NCBI GenBank assembly: GCA_036267975.1
Contig: DATAVA010000027.1
Location: 62,001 to 126,000 of the forward strand
Direction: 5' to 3'
Source of the DNA: DAIDKA01 sp036267975
Lineage (GTDB): Bacteria > Pseudomonadota > Gammaproteobacteria > Steroidobacterales > Steroidobacteraceae
DNA: 64,000 nucleotides
A program made the translations under genes and the position numbers. Of the stretch, positions 52,441-60,379 are shown in pieces. Position 1 is the first letter of the stretch, and every line of letters starts with the position of its first letter. The notes beneath the pieces are model-generated. The model made no database searches. It was not told where the DNA came from and saw nothing but the letters and a program-made list of their open reading frames with translations.

Positions 52441-53130
52441 TCAGTTCGGCGAGAGGACCTCGGAGCCATTGGGGGCCGGTGCCAGCTGCGTGGGGCCATC
52501 CTGCTTGATGCCGCCGGGGCCCACCAGCTCGATCTTCTCAATCACGACATGAGTCAGTGGCGCGTCGGCCTTGAACTTGCCCTCCGCCCCGGTGGGCAGG
52601 TCGCTGATCCGGTCGACTACATCGAGGCCATCGATGACCTTGCCGAACACCGCGTAGCCCCACCGCACCGGCAGCGGATCGAGCTCCGGGTTGTCCGCCA
52701 GGTTGATGTAGAACTGGCAATTGCCGCTGTGGGCGATCTCGGTGCGCGCCAGGCCCACCCAGCCACGCTTGTTCTGCAGGCCGTTGCCGGACTCATTGGG
52801 TACGGGCGTATGGGTGGGCTTGAGCGATTCATCGATCGCCGAATAGCCACCGCCCTGCACCAGGAAACCCGGCACAACCCGATGCACGAGCGTCTGCGTG
52901 TACTGGCCCTCTTTGACGTAAATCAGGAAGTTAGCCACGGTGATGGGCGCGCGGTCCGGATACAGTTCGATGACGAAAGTGCCCGCGCTGGTGATGACGC
53001 GCACCTGCGGAGCGGGCGCGGTGACCTTGGCCGGCGCGTCGGCGGCGAATGCAGGGCTGAAAGTGCCTCCCCGCGTGACCAGCAAAGCCGCGACCGCGAG
53101 GAAGGAAACAAGGCGTCTGTCGATCATCAT
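52441..53130 (-). CDS. periplasmic cyclophilin-type peptidyl-prolyl isomerase
   Basis: A 229-residue PPIase. The signal peptide (MMIDRRLVSFLAVAALL to about AFAADA) predicts periplasmic export. The cyclophilin core contains FLIYVKEGQYTQTLVHRVVP, FLVQGGG and CQFYINLADNPELD. The PpiA-type loop is short as in bacterial enzymes. The start at 53130 gives two methionines; the second at 53127 is equivalent. A longer frame to 53253 has no signal-like start. It is divergent from gltX. Confidence 0.9.
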   Translation of the reverse strand: MMIDRRLVSFLAVAALLVTRGGTFSPAFAADAPAKVTAPAPQVRVITSAGTFVIELYPDRAPITVANFLIYVKEGQYTQTLVHRVVPGFLVQGGGYSAIDESLKPTHTPVPNESGNGLQNKRGWVGLARTEIAHSGNCQFYINLADNPELDPLPVRWGYAVFGKVIDGLDVVDRISDLPTGAEGKFKADAPLTHVVIEKIELVGPGGIKQDGPTQLAPAPNGSEVLSPN

Positions 53131-53227
53131 GTATCTTTCACTTCGTCTGGCCGGTACTGGGAGGGTGGATTCTAGCAATTGGACCGCCTCGACCTGACGG
53201 TGTTTCAAGGCGCGGTCGAATTCATCG

Positions 53228-53233
53228 TAAAAT
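53228..53233 (+). promoter_or_regulatory. -10 element directly before gltX
   Basis: TAAAAT matches the -10 consensus at five of six positions and ends seven bases before the gltX ATG. The -35 region is weak. The expected start of transcription would be at or next to the ATG, which would make the mRNA leaderless. Confidence 0.4.
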
Positions 53234-53240
53234 CTGCCAC

Positions 53241-54683
53241 ATGACTGAGACATCCGAACGTGCGGCGATTGCCCTGGCGGCCCAGGCGGCCACCGTAACG
53301 CGTTTCGCGCCCAGCCCGAGCGGCAATCTGCACCTCGGGAATGCCCGGACGGCCCTCTTCAGCTTCCTGCTCGCGCGGCGGCTCGGGGGCCGCTTCATCC
53401 TGCGCATCGAGGACACCGATGCGAGGCGCAGCAGCGAGGAGTTCTGTCGCAACCAGCAAGAGGACCTGGCGTGGCTGGGGCTGAACTGGGATGCGGGTCC
53501 GGGCCGCGAGGACGCCCGGGGCCCGTATCGCCAGTCGCAGCGAGTGGCGCGCTACGCCGAGCACTTTGCCACGCTCGAGCGCGCGCGGCTGGTCTACGAC
53601 TGCTACTGCACGGCGCTCGAACTGGAAGTGTCCCGGAAATCCCAGCTCGCGGCCGGCAAGCCGCCGCGCTACGCCGGCACCTGCCGTCATCTTGACCCGC
53701 AGCAGCGGGCCGCCCGGCGCGCCGCGGGCCTGCCGGCGACGCTGCGCTTCCGTGTGCCACTGGGCGAGCGCGTCGCGTTCGTCGATTTCGTGCATGGCGC
53801 GCAAAGCTTCCTCAGCGACGACATCGGTGATTTCGTCGTGCGCCGCGCCGATGGATCGGCCGCGTTCTTCTTCAGCAATGCGGTGGATGATGCGGCGATG
53901 GGCGTCACGCACGTGCTGCGCGGTGAAGACCATCTCACCAACTCGCCGCGGCAGATACTGATCCTGCAGGCGCTGCAGCTGCCGGTGCCCGCATTCGGTC
54001 ATGTCGCGCTGCTGGTCGGCCCCGATGGCACCCCCCTGTCGAAGCGCCATGGGGCAACGACGGTGCGTGAATACCGCGAACAGGGGTTCACCGCGCGCGC
54101 GCTTTGCAATCTGCTGTTCCGCCTGGGGCACTCCAGTCCTGATAACGCATTGCTGGATCTGGCCACGATGGCCCGCGCCTTCGAGCCGGCGCATCTGGGT
54201 CGCGCGCCGGCGCATTTTGACGCGGCTCAGCTGCGCACCTGGCAGAAAGAGTCCGTCAAACAGATGACGGCGGAACAGGTCGGCGAATGGCTGCGGGCAC
54301 AGCTGCCCGACGGCCTGCCGGCCACGACGCGCACCGCCTTCATCGAGGCCGTGCGACCCAACATCGTGCTGCCCGAGGATGTCGGCCAGTGGCGCGAAAT
54401 CGTATTCGGTGACCCGCCCGTGATGGGTGCGGCCGAGCAGGCCGTGATCGATGAGGCGGGCCGAGATTTCTTTGCCGCTGCCGCGCGCGCGGCCGGCGCC
54501 GGGCCGGGCGATTTTCGGGCGATCGCCGCCGCAACGGGTACCGCGACCGGGCGCAAGGGCAAGGCACTGTTTCAGCCGCTGCGCGTAGCCCTTACCGGAC
54601 TGACTCATGGGCCGGAGCTGGCGCCGCTATTGCGTGCCATGCCTGAAGGTTCAGCGCAGGCTCGGCTGGCGCGTTTCGCGTAA
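53241..54683 (+). CDS. gltX: glutamate-tRNA ligase
   Basis: A 480-residue class I synthetase. The HIGH-type motif is HLGNA in SPSGNLHLGNARTALFS and the KMSKS-type motif is LSKRHG. The zinc-knuckle-like region has CYC and CRH. Length and the C-terminal helical anticodon domain fit full GluRS, not the short GluQRS. The C-terminal half diverges from E. coli GltX and could belong to the second GluRS type found in some gammaproteobacteria. No Shine-Dalgarno precedes the ATG. cysS follows nine bases later. Confidence 0.92.
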   Translation: MTETSERAAIALAAQAATVTRFAPSPSGNLHLGNARTALFSFLLARRLGGRFILRIEDTDARRSSEEFCRNQQEDLAWLGLNWDAGPGREDARGPYRQSQRVARYAEHFATLERARLVYDCYCTALELEVSRKSQLAAGKPPRYAGTCRHLDPQQRAARRAAGLPATLRFRVPLGERVAFVDFVHGAQSFLSDDIGDFVVRRADGSAAFFFSNAVDDAAMGVTHVLRGEDHLTNSPRQILILQALQLPVPAFGHVALLVGPDGTPLSKRHGATTVREYREQGFTARALCNLLFRLGHSSPDNALLDLATMARAFEPAHLGRAPAHFDAAQLRTWQKESVKQMTAEQVGEWLRAQLPDGLPATTRTAFIEAVRPNIVLPEDVGQWREIVFGDPPVMGAAEQAVIDEAGRDFFAAAARAAGAGPGDFRAIAAATGTATGRKGKALFQPLRVALTGLTHGPELAPLLRAMPEGSAQARLARFA

Positions 54684-54692
54684 CCTACCGGC

Positions 54693-56141
54693 ATGATTCG
54701 TATCTTCAATTCGATGTCAGGGACGAAGGAGGACCTGCAGCCGCTGCAGCCCGGTCGGATCGGCATGTACCTGTGCGGCGATACGGTCTATGACCTGTGC
54801 CACATGGGACACGCGCGTTCCAAGATCGCCTTCGATGTCGTGCGCCGCTACCTGATGTTCAGTGGCTTTGCCGTCACTTTCGTCCGCAATATCACCGATA
54901 TCGACGACAAGATCATCAAGCGGGCGGCCGAACATGCGGAGCACATCGACACCTTCACCGAGCGCTATATCGGATTCATGCACCGCGACTACGATGCACT
55001 GGGAATCCTGCGACCCGATCATGAGCCGCGCGCGACGGCGCACGTCCCGGGCATGATCGCGATGACCTCGCGCCTCATCGAGCGCGGCTATGCCTATGTT
55101 TCCGGCAGCGGCGATGTCATGTTCGCGGTGCGTAAGTTCGCGGCGTACGGCGCGCTCTCCGGGGAGCAGGTCGATGAACTCAGCGCCGGGGAACGGGTGG
55201 CGGTGGATGCCACCAAGCGTGATCCATTGGATTTCGTGCTGTGGAAAATGGCCAAGCCCGGCGAGCCCGCCTGGCCTTCGCCCTGGGGTGCGGGCCGGCC
55301 GGGTTGGCATATCGAATGCTCGGTGATGTCCGAGGCGCTGCTGGGCACCCGCTTCGACATTCATGGCGGCGGCATGGACCTGAAATTCCCGCACCATGAA
55401 AACGAAATCGCGCAGTCGTGCGCCGCCAGCGACGATACCTTCGCGCGCGTGTGGATGCACAACGGCTTCCTCAACATCGACGATACGAAGATGTCGAAGT
55501 CCTTGGGGAATTTCGACACGATCGTCGCGGCGCTGCAGCGCGTGCGGCATCCGGAGGTGATCCGTTACTTTGTCGTCTCCAGCCATTACCGCGGCCCGGT
55601 CAACTACAACTTCGAACAACTGACCCAGGCGACCGCGGCGCTGGAGCGCATCTACAGTGCCCTGCGCGAGGTCGAGGCCGCACAGCCTGCGCCGGTGACC
55701 CGGTACACGCAGGCCTTCTGCGCCGCGATGGACGATGACTTCAATACGCCCGAGGCGGTGGCCGTGCTGCAGAACATGACGCGCGATCTGAACGTCGCCA
55801 AGCGCGAGGGCAAGGCCGGGGTTTCAGGTCAGATCGCGGCCGAACTGCGGGTCCTGGCCGGCGTCCTCGGCATCGCCCAGTTACCCGCCGAGCAATGGGC
55901 GCGCCTGCGCACACCGCCGGTGGCAGGGGATGGCGCCGTGGCTGCGGGCCCCGCGGCGACGCCTTCGGCGACCCCGGGCGGCCTCGCGGACGCCGCCATT
56001 GACGAGTGGGTCGCCACGCGGCTGGAGGCTCGCAAGAACAAAGACTTCAAGGAAGCCGATCGGATCCGCGACCTGCTGGCCGCCCACGGCGTGATCCTGG
56101 AGGATCGCCCGGACGGCCGCACCGAGTGGCGCCGGGCCTGA
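54693..56141 (+). CDS. cysS: cysteine-tRNA ligase
   Basis: A 482-residue class I synthetase. Zinc and active-site features are YLCGDTVYD with the first cysteine, CHMGHARSKIAFD (HIGH-type), WHIECSVMSEALLG with the second zinc cysteine, HHENEIAQS with the histidine, and KMSKSLGN. A Pro/Ala/Gly linker (near 55920-55985) precedes the small C-terminal helical domain ARKNKDFKEADRIRDLL. A tRNA promoter starts right after the stop. Confidence 0.97.
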   Translation: MIRIFNSMSGTKEDLQPLQPGRIGMYLCGDTVYDLCHMGHARSKIAFDVVRRYLMFSGFAVTFVRNITDIDDKIIKRAAEHAEHIDTFTERYIGFMHRDYDALGILRPDHEPRATAHVPGMIAMTSRLIERGYAYVSGSGDVMFAVRKFAAYGALSGEQVDELSAGERVAVDATKRDPLDFVLWKMAKPGEPAWPSPWGAGRPGWHIECSVMSEALLGTRFDIHGGGMDLKFPHHENEIAQSCAASDDTFARVWMHNGFLNIDDTKMSKSLGNFDTIVAALQRVRHPEVIRYFVVSSHYRGPVNYNFEQLTQATAALERIYSALREVEAAQPAPVTRYTQAFCAAMDDDFNTPEAVAVLQNMTRDLNVAKREGKAGVSGQIAAELRVLAGVLGIAQLPAEQWARLRTPPVAGDGAVAAGPAATPSATPGGLADAAIDEWVATRLEARKNKDFKEADRIRDLLAAHGVILEDRPDGRTEWRRA

Positions 56142-56142
56142 A

Positions 56143-56171
56143 TTGACGGTTTGCGGGGGCCTCCGTATCAT
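56143..56171 (+). promoter_or_regulatory. sigma70 promoter for tRNA cluster
   Basis: TTGACG (56143-56148), a 17-base spacer and TATCAT (56166-56171) each match five of six consensus positions. It begins one base after the cysS stop and would start transcription near 56178, upstream of tRNA-Pro. Confidence 0.7.
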
Positions 56172-56233
56172 CCCGGCCCCCGTCGGCCCAGGTCTGAAGG
56201 TATAGTCCGTCAGGATCCGCGGTCGCGGTGGGG

Positions 56234-56310
56234 CGGGGCATGGCGCAGTCTGGTAGCGCATCTGCTTTGGGAGCAGAGGGTCGCAGGTTCAAATCCTGCT
56301 GCCCCGACCA
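56234..56310 (+). tRNA. tRNA-Pro (anticodon TGG)
   Basis: A 77-base cloverleaf with encoded CCA. The acceptor stem is CGGGGCA/TGCCCCG, the anticodon loop TTTGGGA gives TGG, and the T-arm has GGTTCAAATCC. It is the first tRNA after the promoter at 56143. Confidence 0.95.
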
Positions 56311-56362
56311 GTCACGAAGCTGGATCCGGCACGGACTGAAGCCGAAGTCGCAGATTTGCTGT

Positions 56363-56438
56363 GCGCCCGTAGCTCAGCGGATAGAGCATCGGCCTTCTAA
56401 GCCGAGGGTCGCAGGTTCGAGTCCTGCCGGGCGCGCCA
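56363..56438 (+). tRNA. tRNA-Arg (anticodon TCT)
   Basis: A 76-base cloverleaf with encoded CCA. Acceptor GCGCCCG/CGGGCGC, anticodon stem TCGGC/GCCGA with loop CTTCTAA, and T-loop GGTTCGAGTCC. It reads AGA, a rare codon in this GC-rich sequence. Confidence 0.95.
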
Positions 56439-56474
56439 CCAGGCGCGCGCGCGCGCGGACGTGTGGGTTTCGCT

Positions 56475-56551
56475 GGTGGACGTAGCTCAGTTGGTAGAGC
56501 CCCGGGTTGTGATCCCGGCCGTCGTGGGTTCGAGTCCCATCGTCCACCCCA
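56475..56551 (+). tRNA. tRNA-His (anticodon GTG)
   Basis: A 77-base tRNA including the extra 5' guanine at position -1 (56475) that pairs with C73. The anticodon stem CCGGG/CCCGG frames the loop TTGTGAT, anticodon GTG. CCA is encoded. Its 3' end is copied almost exactly at 58032-58055. Confidence 0.95.
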
Positions 56552-56555
56552 ATTT
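56532..56555 (+). repeat. direct repeat copy 1 at tRNA-His 3' end (att-like)
   Basis: GAGTCCCATCGTCC plus two variable bases (AC here) and CCCAATTT recur 1500 bases downstream, 22 of 24 identical. Copy 1 spans the T-arm and acceptor 3' strand, the usual integrase target in a tRNA gene. Confidence 0.7.
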
Positions 56556-56584
56556 CAGGCTGTAGGCCATATAAGCATCTGCCA

Positions 56585-56815
56585 GTGATCCGACTGAGGA
56601 AACTTCTCGGTGCCGCCGACCCGGTTGGAGTGCATATCGCTGCCGGTCGCCTTTATGCCAGCGCACGCTGGCAAGGTGTTACGCCGCGCAGCCCAAACGA
56701 CTGCGTGGTCGCGGCGGTGGCCGTGGAGGCGCGCATGCCCCTTCTCCACGATGACAAGGATTTCGAGCAATTGGCGGCGGTCGAGACCAGACTGCGTGTG
56801 GTGCCACGACACTGA
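56585..56815 (+). pseudogene. VapC-type PIN-domain toxin, C-terminal remnant
   Basis: A 76-residue frame whose second half, SPNDCVVAAVAVEARM followed by LLHDDKDFEQLAAVE, matches the C-terminal part of VapC PIN ribonucleases, including the late acidic residues of the active site. The first PIN half with its catalytic aspartate is missing; upstream the frame runs into tRNA-His. No VapB antitoxin gene is seen. It is therefore a broken toxin gene within the islet. Confidence 0.7.
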
Positions 56816-56914
56816 TTCGCCTGTCGGCGTTTGCACCGAGTCACCTTTTGTTAGTGGCACGAGCGATCTGAGCTGATCGACGACGGCGCGACGTGCGCAT
56901 CGGGAGGGTTGGCG

Positions 56915-57982
56915 ATGGAACGACTCTTGTTAGCTCCGGCACATCGTGCCCGCGGTTGGACGACTCTCGTCGTGGGCGCCGTGCTCATGTCGGGCCTGGC
57001 CGCCGCGGCACAGCCTACGGATCCGCCGGCGCCACAGAACTCCGGTCCGCTAGCGCAGGTAGTGGTGAGTGCTGCCAGGCTCCCCCGGGAGCAGTTGAAG
57101 CGTGTCGCCATTCAGTTCGTTAAATCGCATGGGGCGGTGAGCCCGGTAATCCACCAGATCGGCCGGTGGCAAGCGAAGGTGTGTCCACGGGTGACCGGCC
57201 TGCAACCGGCGGCCAACGCGTTTGTCTCGCGCCACGTGACAGAAGTGGCGCATAGCGTCGGCGCACCCAGTGGAATCGGCAAAGGCTGTCCGGTCAACGT
57301 CGAAATCGTATTCACGGCCCAGCCGCAGCTACTTTTGAATCATATCGCCAAGGCGTATCCCGCGCTTCTCGGGTCGTCCCGGTCGCCCAGCGACGCCACC
57401 TCTCATCGCGCGATTCAATCTTGGTATACCACCGGCACGAGGGTGATGACCGGATGGACTCCACCCGCGCCGCCAATCACTGGCCCCGGAGGGTCGATAG
57501 TCATCGGCGCGCAAGCTGTGGGACCCAACCTGATGATGGCGCTTCAGCAGGGCGTCGATGCGTCGACACCTGCGGGTGCCGTCGCTGGCGACGGCGCGCG
57601 GATCGATCCGGCCTACGGCGGAGGATATGCGGGCTTTGGCAACGCCGCTAGCTACTTCACGAAGGGCTTCACAAGCGAGTTCCTCCAGGTGCTCGTCGTC
57701 GTTGACACCCGCAAGATAGCCACAGACTCGCTGTCGTCGATTTCCGATTACATTTCCATGCTCGCGCTCACCCGGACGGAGTCTCTCGATGGCTGCAGCG
57801 AGCTGCCGAGCATCATCGACCTGCTCTCATCCGGTTGCGGAAGGAGGGCGAAGCCACTGGCGCTCACCGCGACTGACACCGCGTACCTCAAAGCGCTTTA
57901 TTCGGCGGACCTTGAGAAGAACCTGAATCTCGAGCAGGGCGACATGCGCGATCGAATGGTGACGACAATCACGGGGCAATAA
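56915..57982 (+). CDS. uncharacterised secreted protein
   Basis: A 355-residue protein not recognised from any family. The N-terminus has a basic stretch, a hydrophobic core (TTLVVGAVLMSGLAA) and a likely signal cleavage after AAAAQ near residue 33. Four cysteines occur in the mature part (VCPRV, KGCPV, DGCSE, SGCGR), compatible with two periplasmic disulfides. A Gly-rich segment PAYGGGYAGFGNAASYF lies in the middle. The ATG at 56915 follows GGGAGG at good spacing; a TTG at 56909 is in frame. Codon use looks less GC-rich than its neighbours (ATA, TTA and TCT codons appear), which fits acquisition. It is the only intact gene of the islet. Confidence 0.75.
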   Translation: MERLLLAPAHRARGWTTLVVGAVLMSGLAAAAQPTDPPAPQNSGPLAQVVVSAARLPREQLKRVAIQFVKSHGAVSPVIHQIGRWQAKVCPRVTGLQPAANAFVSRHVTEVAHSVGAPSGIGKGCPVNVEIVFTAQPQLLLNHIAKAYPALLGSSRSPSDATSHRAIQSWYTTGTRVMTGWTPPAPPITGPGGSIVIGAQAVGPNLMMALQQGVDASTPAGAVAGDGARIDPAYGGGYAGFGNAASYFTKGFTSEFLQVLVVVDTRKIATDSLSSISDYISMLALTRTESLDGCSELPSIIDLLSSGCGRRAKPLALTATDTAYLKALYSADLEKNLNLEQGDMRDRMVTTITGQ

Positions 57983-58031
57983 ATGCGTCATGTAAGTTCT
58001 TGTATTTATTGACGCTCAGTGGTGGCCGATG

Positions 58032-58055
58032 GAGTCCCATCGTCCGTCCCAATTT
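58032..58055 (+). repeat. direct repeat copy 2 (partial tRNA-His 3' end)
   Basis: Same 24 bases as 56532-56555 except GT for AC at 58046-58047. The sequence outside the repeat on the 5' side is unlike tRNA-His, so only the 3' end was duplicated. Confidence 0.7.
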
Positions 58056-58083
58056 GGCTTGCACAGCAGCGCGCCAGTTCGGA

Positions 58084-58089
58084 TAGAAT
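58084..58089 (+). promoter_or_regulatory. -10 element for tRNA-Lys
   Basis: TAGAAT matches five of six -10 positions and is followed by a GC-rich discriminator (CGCCGCCCGC), typical of stable-RNA promoters. A weak TTGCAC lies 19 bases upstream. It sits just outside the islet boundary. Confidence 0.45.
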
Positions 58090-58117
58090 CGCCGCCCGCA
58101 CAAGTGCAGGACAATCA

Positions 58118-58193
<76 letters not shown>

Positions 58194-58228
58194 ATTAAAG
58201 GGAATTATTCAGGGCGAGGGGAAACCGG

Positions 58229-58933
58229 CTAGGGCGCGGGGTTGGGCGGCGCATTCGGCCGTGCGATGAGGGTGCAGGTCGCGGCCACCGCGCCGCCGGG
58301 TGTGTCCAGCTGTACGGCATCGCCTGCGGACTTGCCCGTGCAAGCGGTCAGTGCCTGCGGATTGGGGCCGCCCCTGAAGCGGCCGCCCCCTGCGCCGCCG
58401 AAGCGACCGAATCCCCCGCCACCGTTATCGCCCGTAAACTGCAGCGACTCCTGGAAGCGAATCGCATTACCGGACTCCTGGATGGCGTTGGGTGGCAATG
58501 ACTCGCCAACCAATGTGAAGAGATGTTTGTTGACGAAGAATATGGCGACGGTCGAGCGGCTGCCCTCGCTGCCGAGGACGCTCAATTCACGTCCGTACGA
58601 CCGATTGACCCGCGCGTCGATCGCCACGGTCACCTTGCCCGCAGCGCCAAACGACTTCTCGGTGTCGGCGATGGTGGTCATTGCATCGGCGCTGGTGCTC
58701 GAGAAATCCACAATGCTCAGCGTATAGACGATGTGGTCTTGCCGAACCGAGTAGCGCGTCATGGGCAGCGACAAACCCGCGGCTATCTTGAACGTGCTCT
58801 TTGCCACCGTGGGGGGGAACGGAAACTGGATGGCGAACCCGGCCTCCGGATAGGGGTAGGTCTTCCATTCCTCGGTGGCAGCCGCAGCCGATGTCAGCCA
58901 GGCGGCCATCAGTATCGCAACCATCAACTTCAT
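58229..58933 (-). CDS. exported protein with Gly/Phe/Arg-rich C-terminal tract
   Basis: A 234-residue protein of unknown function. The signal peptide (MKLMVAILMAAWLTSAAAA) likely ends near residue 19. The core starts EEWKTYPYPEAGFAIQFPFPPTV, a pattern seen in small periplasmic proteins that carry a PsbP/LpqN-like alpha-beta fold, but this resemblance is weak. A low-complexity stretch GGGGFGRFGGAGGGRFRGG lies near residue 185, followed by a short tail with two cysteines. The ATG at 58933 gives the signal peptide; a frame to 58993 does not. It is downstream of the DUF6152 gene by 19 bases, so the two are likely co-transcribed. Confidence 0.7.
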   Translation of the reverse strand: MKLMVAILMAAWLTSAAAATEEWKTYPYPEAGFAIQFPFPPTVAKSTFKIAAGLSLPMTRYSVRQDHIVYTLSIVDFSSTSADAMTTIADTEKSFGAAGKVTVAIDARVNRSYGRELSVLGSEGSRSTVAIFFVNKHLFTLVGESLPPNAIQESGNAIRFQESLQFTGDNGGGGFGRFGGAGGGRFRGGPNPQALTACTGKSAGDAVQLDTPGGAVAATCTLIARPNAPPNPAP

Positions 58934-58952
58934 CGGCGATCTCGTGCGGGTG

Positions 58953-59342
58953 TCATGGAGCGCGGCCCGGGCGCTGCCCGAGCACCTTGCCATTCGGCAG
59001 GGTCACCGCGACGAGCTGACCGCCGTAAGAGCCATCCCGCAAGGGATGAAGTTGCACCATGACCTTGTCGCCCGGATGAACCGCATTCTGGGTCCACCCG
59101 AATCGTTGCAGCTGGCCGGCGCCGCCCAATTCCACCGGCCATTCGCTCTGCACTCCGTTGGCGTCGGCAACCATGACGCGCAGCCATCCGTGCGGGTTGA
59201 TGAGTTCGAACTGCTTGACCGTTCCCGCGACCGTTTCGGTTCGGCTTCGGTCAAACATGGCGAATGAGTGATGGGCGCCGGCGGTGGTCGCGACGCACAG
59301 CAGGCAAGCGGTCAGGCCACTGAGCAGCGATAAGCGCTTCAT
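58953..59342 (-). CDS. DUF6152 family exported protein
   Basis: A 129-residue periplasmic protein with signal peptide cleaved near AGA-HHS (residue 23). The mature start HHSFAMFD and the segments VAGTVKQFELINPHGWLRV and WPVELGGAGQLQRFGW are diagnostic of DUF6152. Function is unknown. The family is frequent in steroid- and hydrocarbon-degrading proteobacteria. It is the first gene of a two-gene run with 58229-58933 and is divergent from the esterase gene. Confidence 0.82.
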   Translation of the reverse strand: MKRLSLLSGLTACLLCVATTAGAHHSFAMFDRSRTETVAGTVKQFELINPHGWLRVMVADANGVQSEWPVELGGAGQLQRFGWTQNAVHPGDKVMVQLHPLRDGSYGGQLVAVTLPNGKVLGQRPGRAP

Positions 59343-59464
59343 GCGTGAAGTCCTCGATTGCGCACAAGATCCCTATGACAGCAACGCGAGAGTCCATCGT
59401 AAAGTGTAGCGCACAGTTCATCGGCAATGCAGCCATCGAGCCTGTAGGATTGTTACCAACTGAC

Positions 59465-60379
59465 ATGCTGTCATCACGCACACTTTCGAAACTGCTGCCG
59501 CTTTGCACCTTGCTGCTCTCGGCGTGCAGCGCCCTGTCGTTCGGCATTGCCAATCTTCCGGCCCGTTTCGCGCACGCCGAGCGCATCGCCAACGTGCCGT
59601 TCGGTCCGCAACGCTGGCAGCAGGCCGATGTCTATCGGCCGCCGCGCGCGGCAGGGCCACTGCCAGTGATCGTGTTCTGGTACGGCGGCAGCTGGGTCGA
59701 GGGCAACAAGGAGGAGTACCGCTTCGTCGGTACGGCGCTGGCGAGTTTGGGCTGCGTGGTGGTACTGCCCAATTATCGGCTCTATCCGCAAGTGAAATTC
59801 CCCACCTTTCTTGAGGATGGCGCTGCCGCCGTCGCCTGGGTGCAAAGCCACGCGGCACAGTACGGTGGCGATGCGCACCGCATCGTCCTCATGGGGCATT
59901 CCGCTGGCGCACATATGGCGGCGATGCTGGCCATTGATCATGCATACCTGCGTCGTGCCGGGGTTGATACCCGCAACATCGTCGGTCTGATCGGACTGTC
60001 CGGGCCGTATGAGCTCGCGCCCGACACACCCACCCTGAATGCCATTTTTGCCGCCCCCTACACCGCGCGCGACTGGCAGGTGCTGCCCTTTGTCTCGGCC
60101 GATGCACCCCCGACGCTGCTGATTCAAGGCGCGGATGACAACGTTGTGCGGGCCAGCAACACCCAGCACCTGGCGCAGGCGTTGCGCCGGGCGCGTGTTC
60201 CGGTCGAGGTGAAAATCTATCCGAATCGTGGCCACGGCGACACGGTGGCGGCCTTGGCATGGGCGGTGCGCTTTCGCTCGCCCACCCTCAAGGATATCGA
60301 TGCCTTCATGCATTCCCTGAAGGCCCCGCCGTGCCCAAGGCCTGCAGGCCGAGCAGCGTGCGACGCACCTGCGCATTGA
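59465..60379 (+). CDS. alpha/beta-hydrolase lipoprotein (carboxylesterase)
   Basis: A 304-residue esterase. The start at 59465 gives a lipoprotein signal peptide with lipobox LLSACS (C20). The fold shows the oxyanion YGGSW (HGG-type), the nucleophile in MGHSAGAHMA, the acid near IQGADDNVV, and the histidine in NRGHGDTV, a full catalytic triad. It resembles kynurenine-formamidase and BD-FAE type esterases. A frame from 59345 adds residues without a signal pattern and was rejected. The last 74 bases overlap gntK on the other strand. Confidence 0.88.
   Translation: MLSSRTLSKLLPLCTLLLSACSALSFGIANLPARFAHAERIANVPFGPQRWQQADVYRPPRAAGPLPVIVFWYGGSWVEGNKEEYRFVGTALASLGCVVVLPNYRLYPQVKFPTFLEDGAAAVAWVQSHAAQYGGDAHRIVLMGHSAGAHMAAMLAIDHAYLRRAGVDTRNIVGLIGLSGPYELAPDTPTLNAIFAAPYTARDWQVLPFVSADAPPTLLIQGADDNVVRASNTQHLAQALRRARVPVEVKIYPNRGHGDTVAALAWAVRFRSPTLKDIDAFMHSLKAPPCPRPAGRAACDAPAH

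Larger units (their letters stand above)
56552..58055. mobile_element. small genomic islet at tRNA-His, integrase lost
   Basis: The stretch between the tRNA-His 3' end and its partial copy at 58032 separates tRNA-His from tRNA-Lys. It holds only a VapC remnant and one unknown secreted-protein gene. No integrase is present. The structure is what remains after a tRNA-targeted element inserted and decayed, or after several insertions and excisions. Confidence 0.55.

Noticed and set aside
53241..54683. Glutamyl-Q tRNA(Asp) synthetase
   Set aside because: At 480 residues it keeps the anticodon-binding domain that GluQRS lacks.
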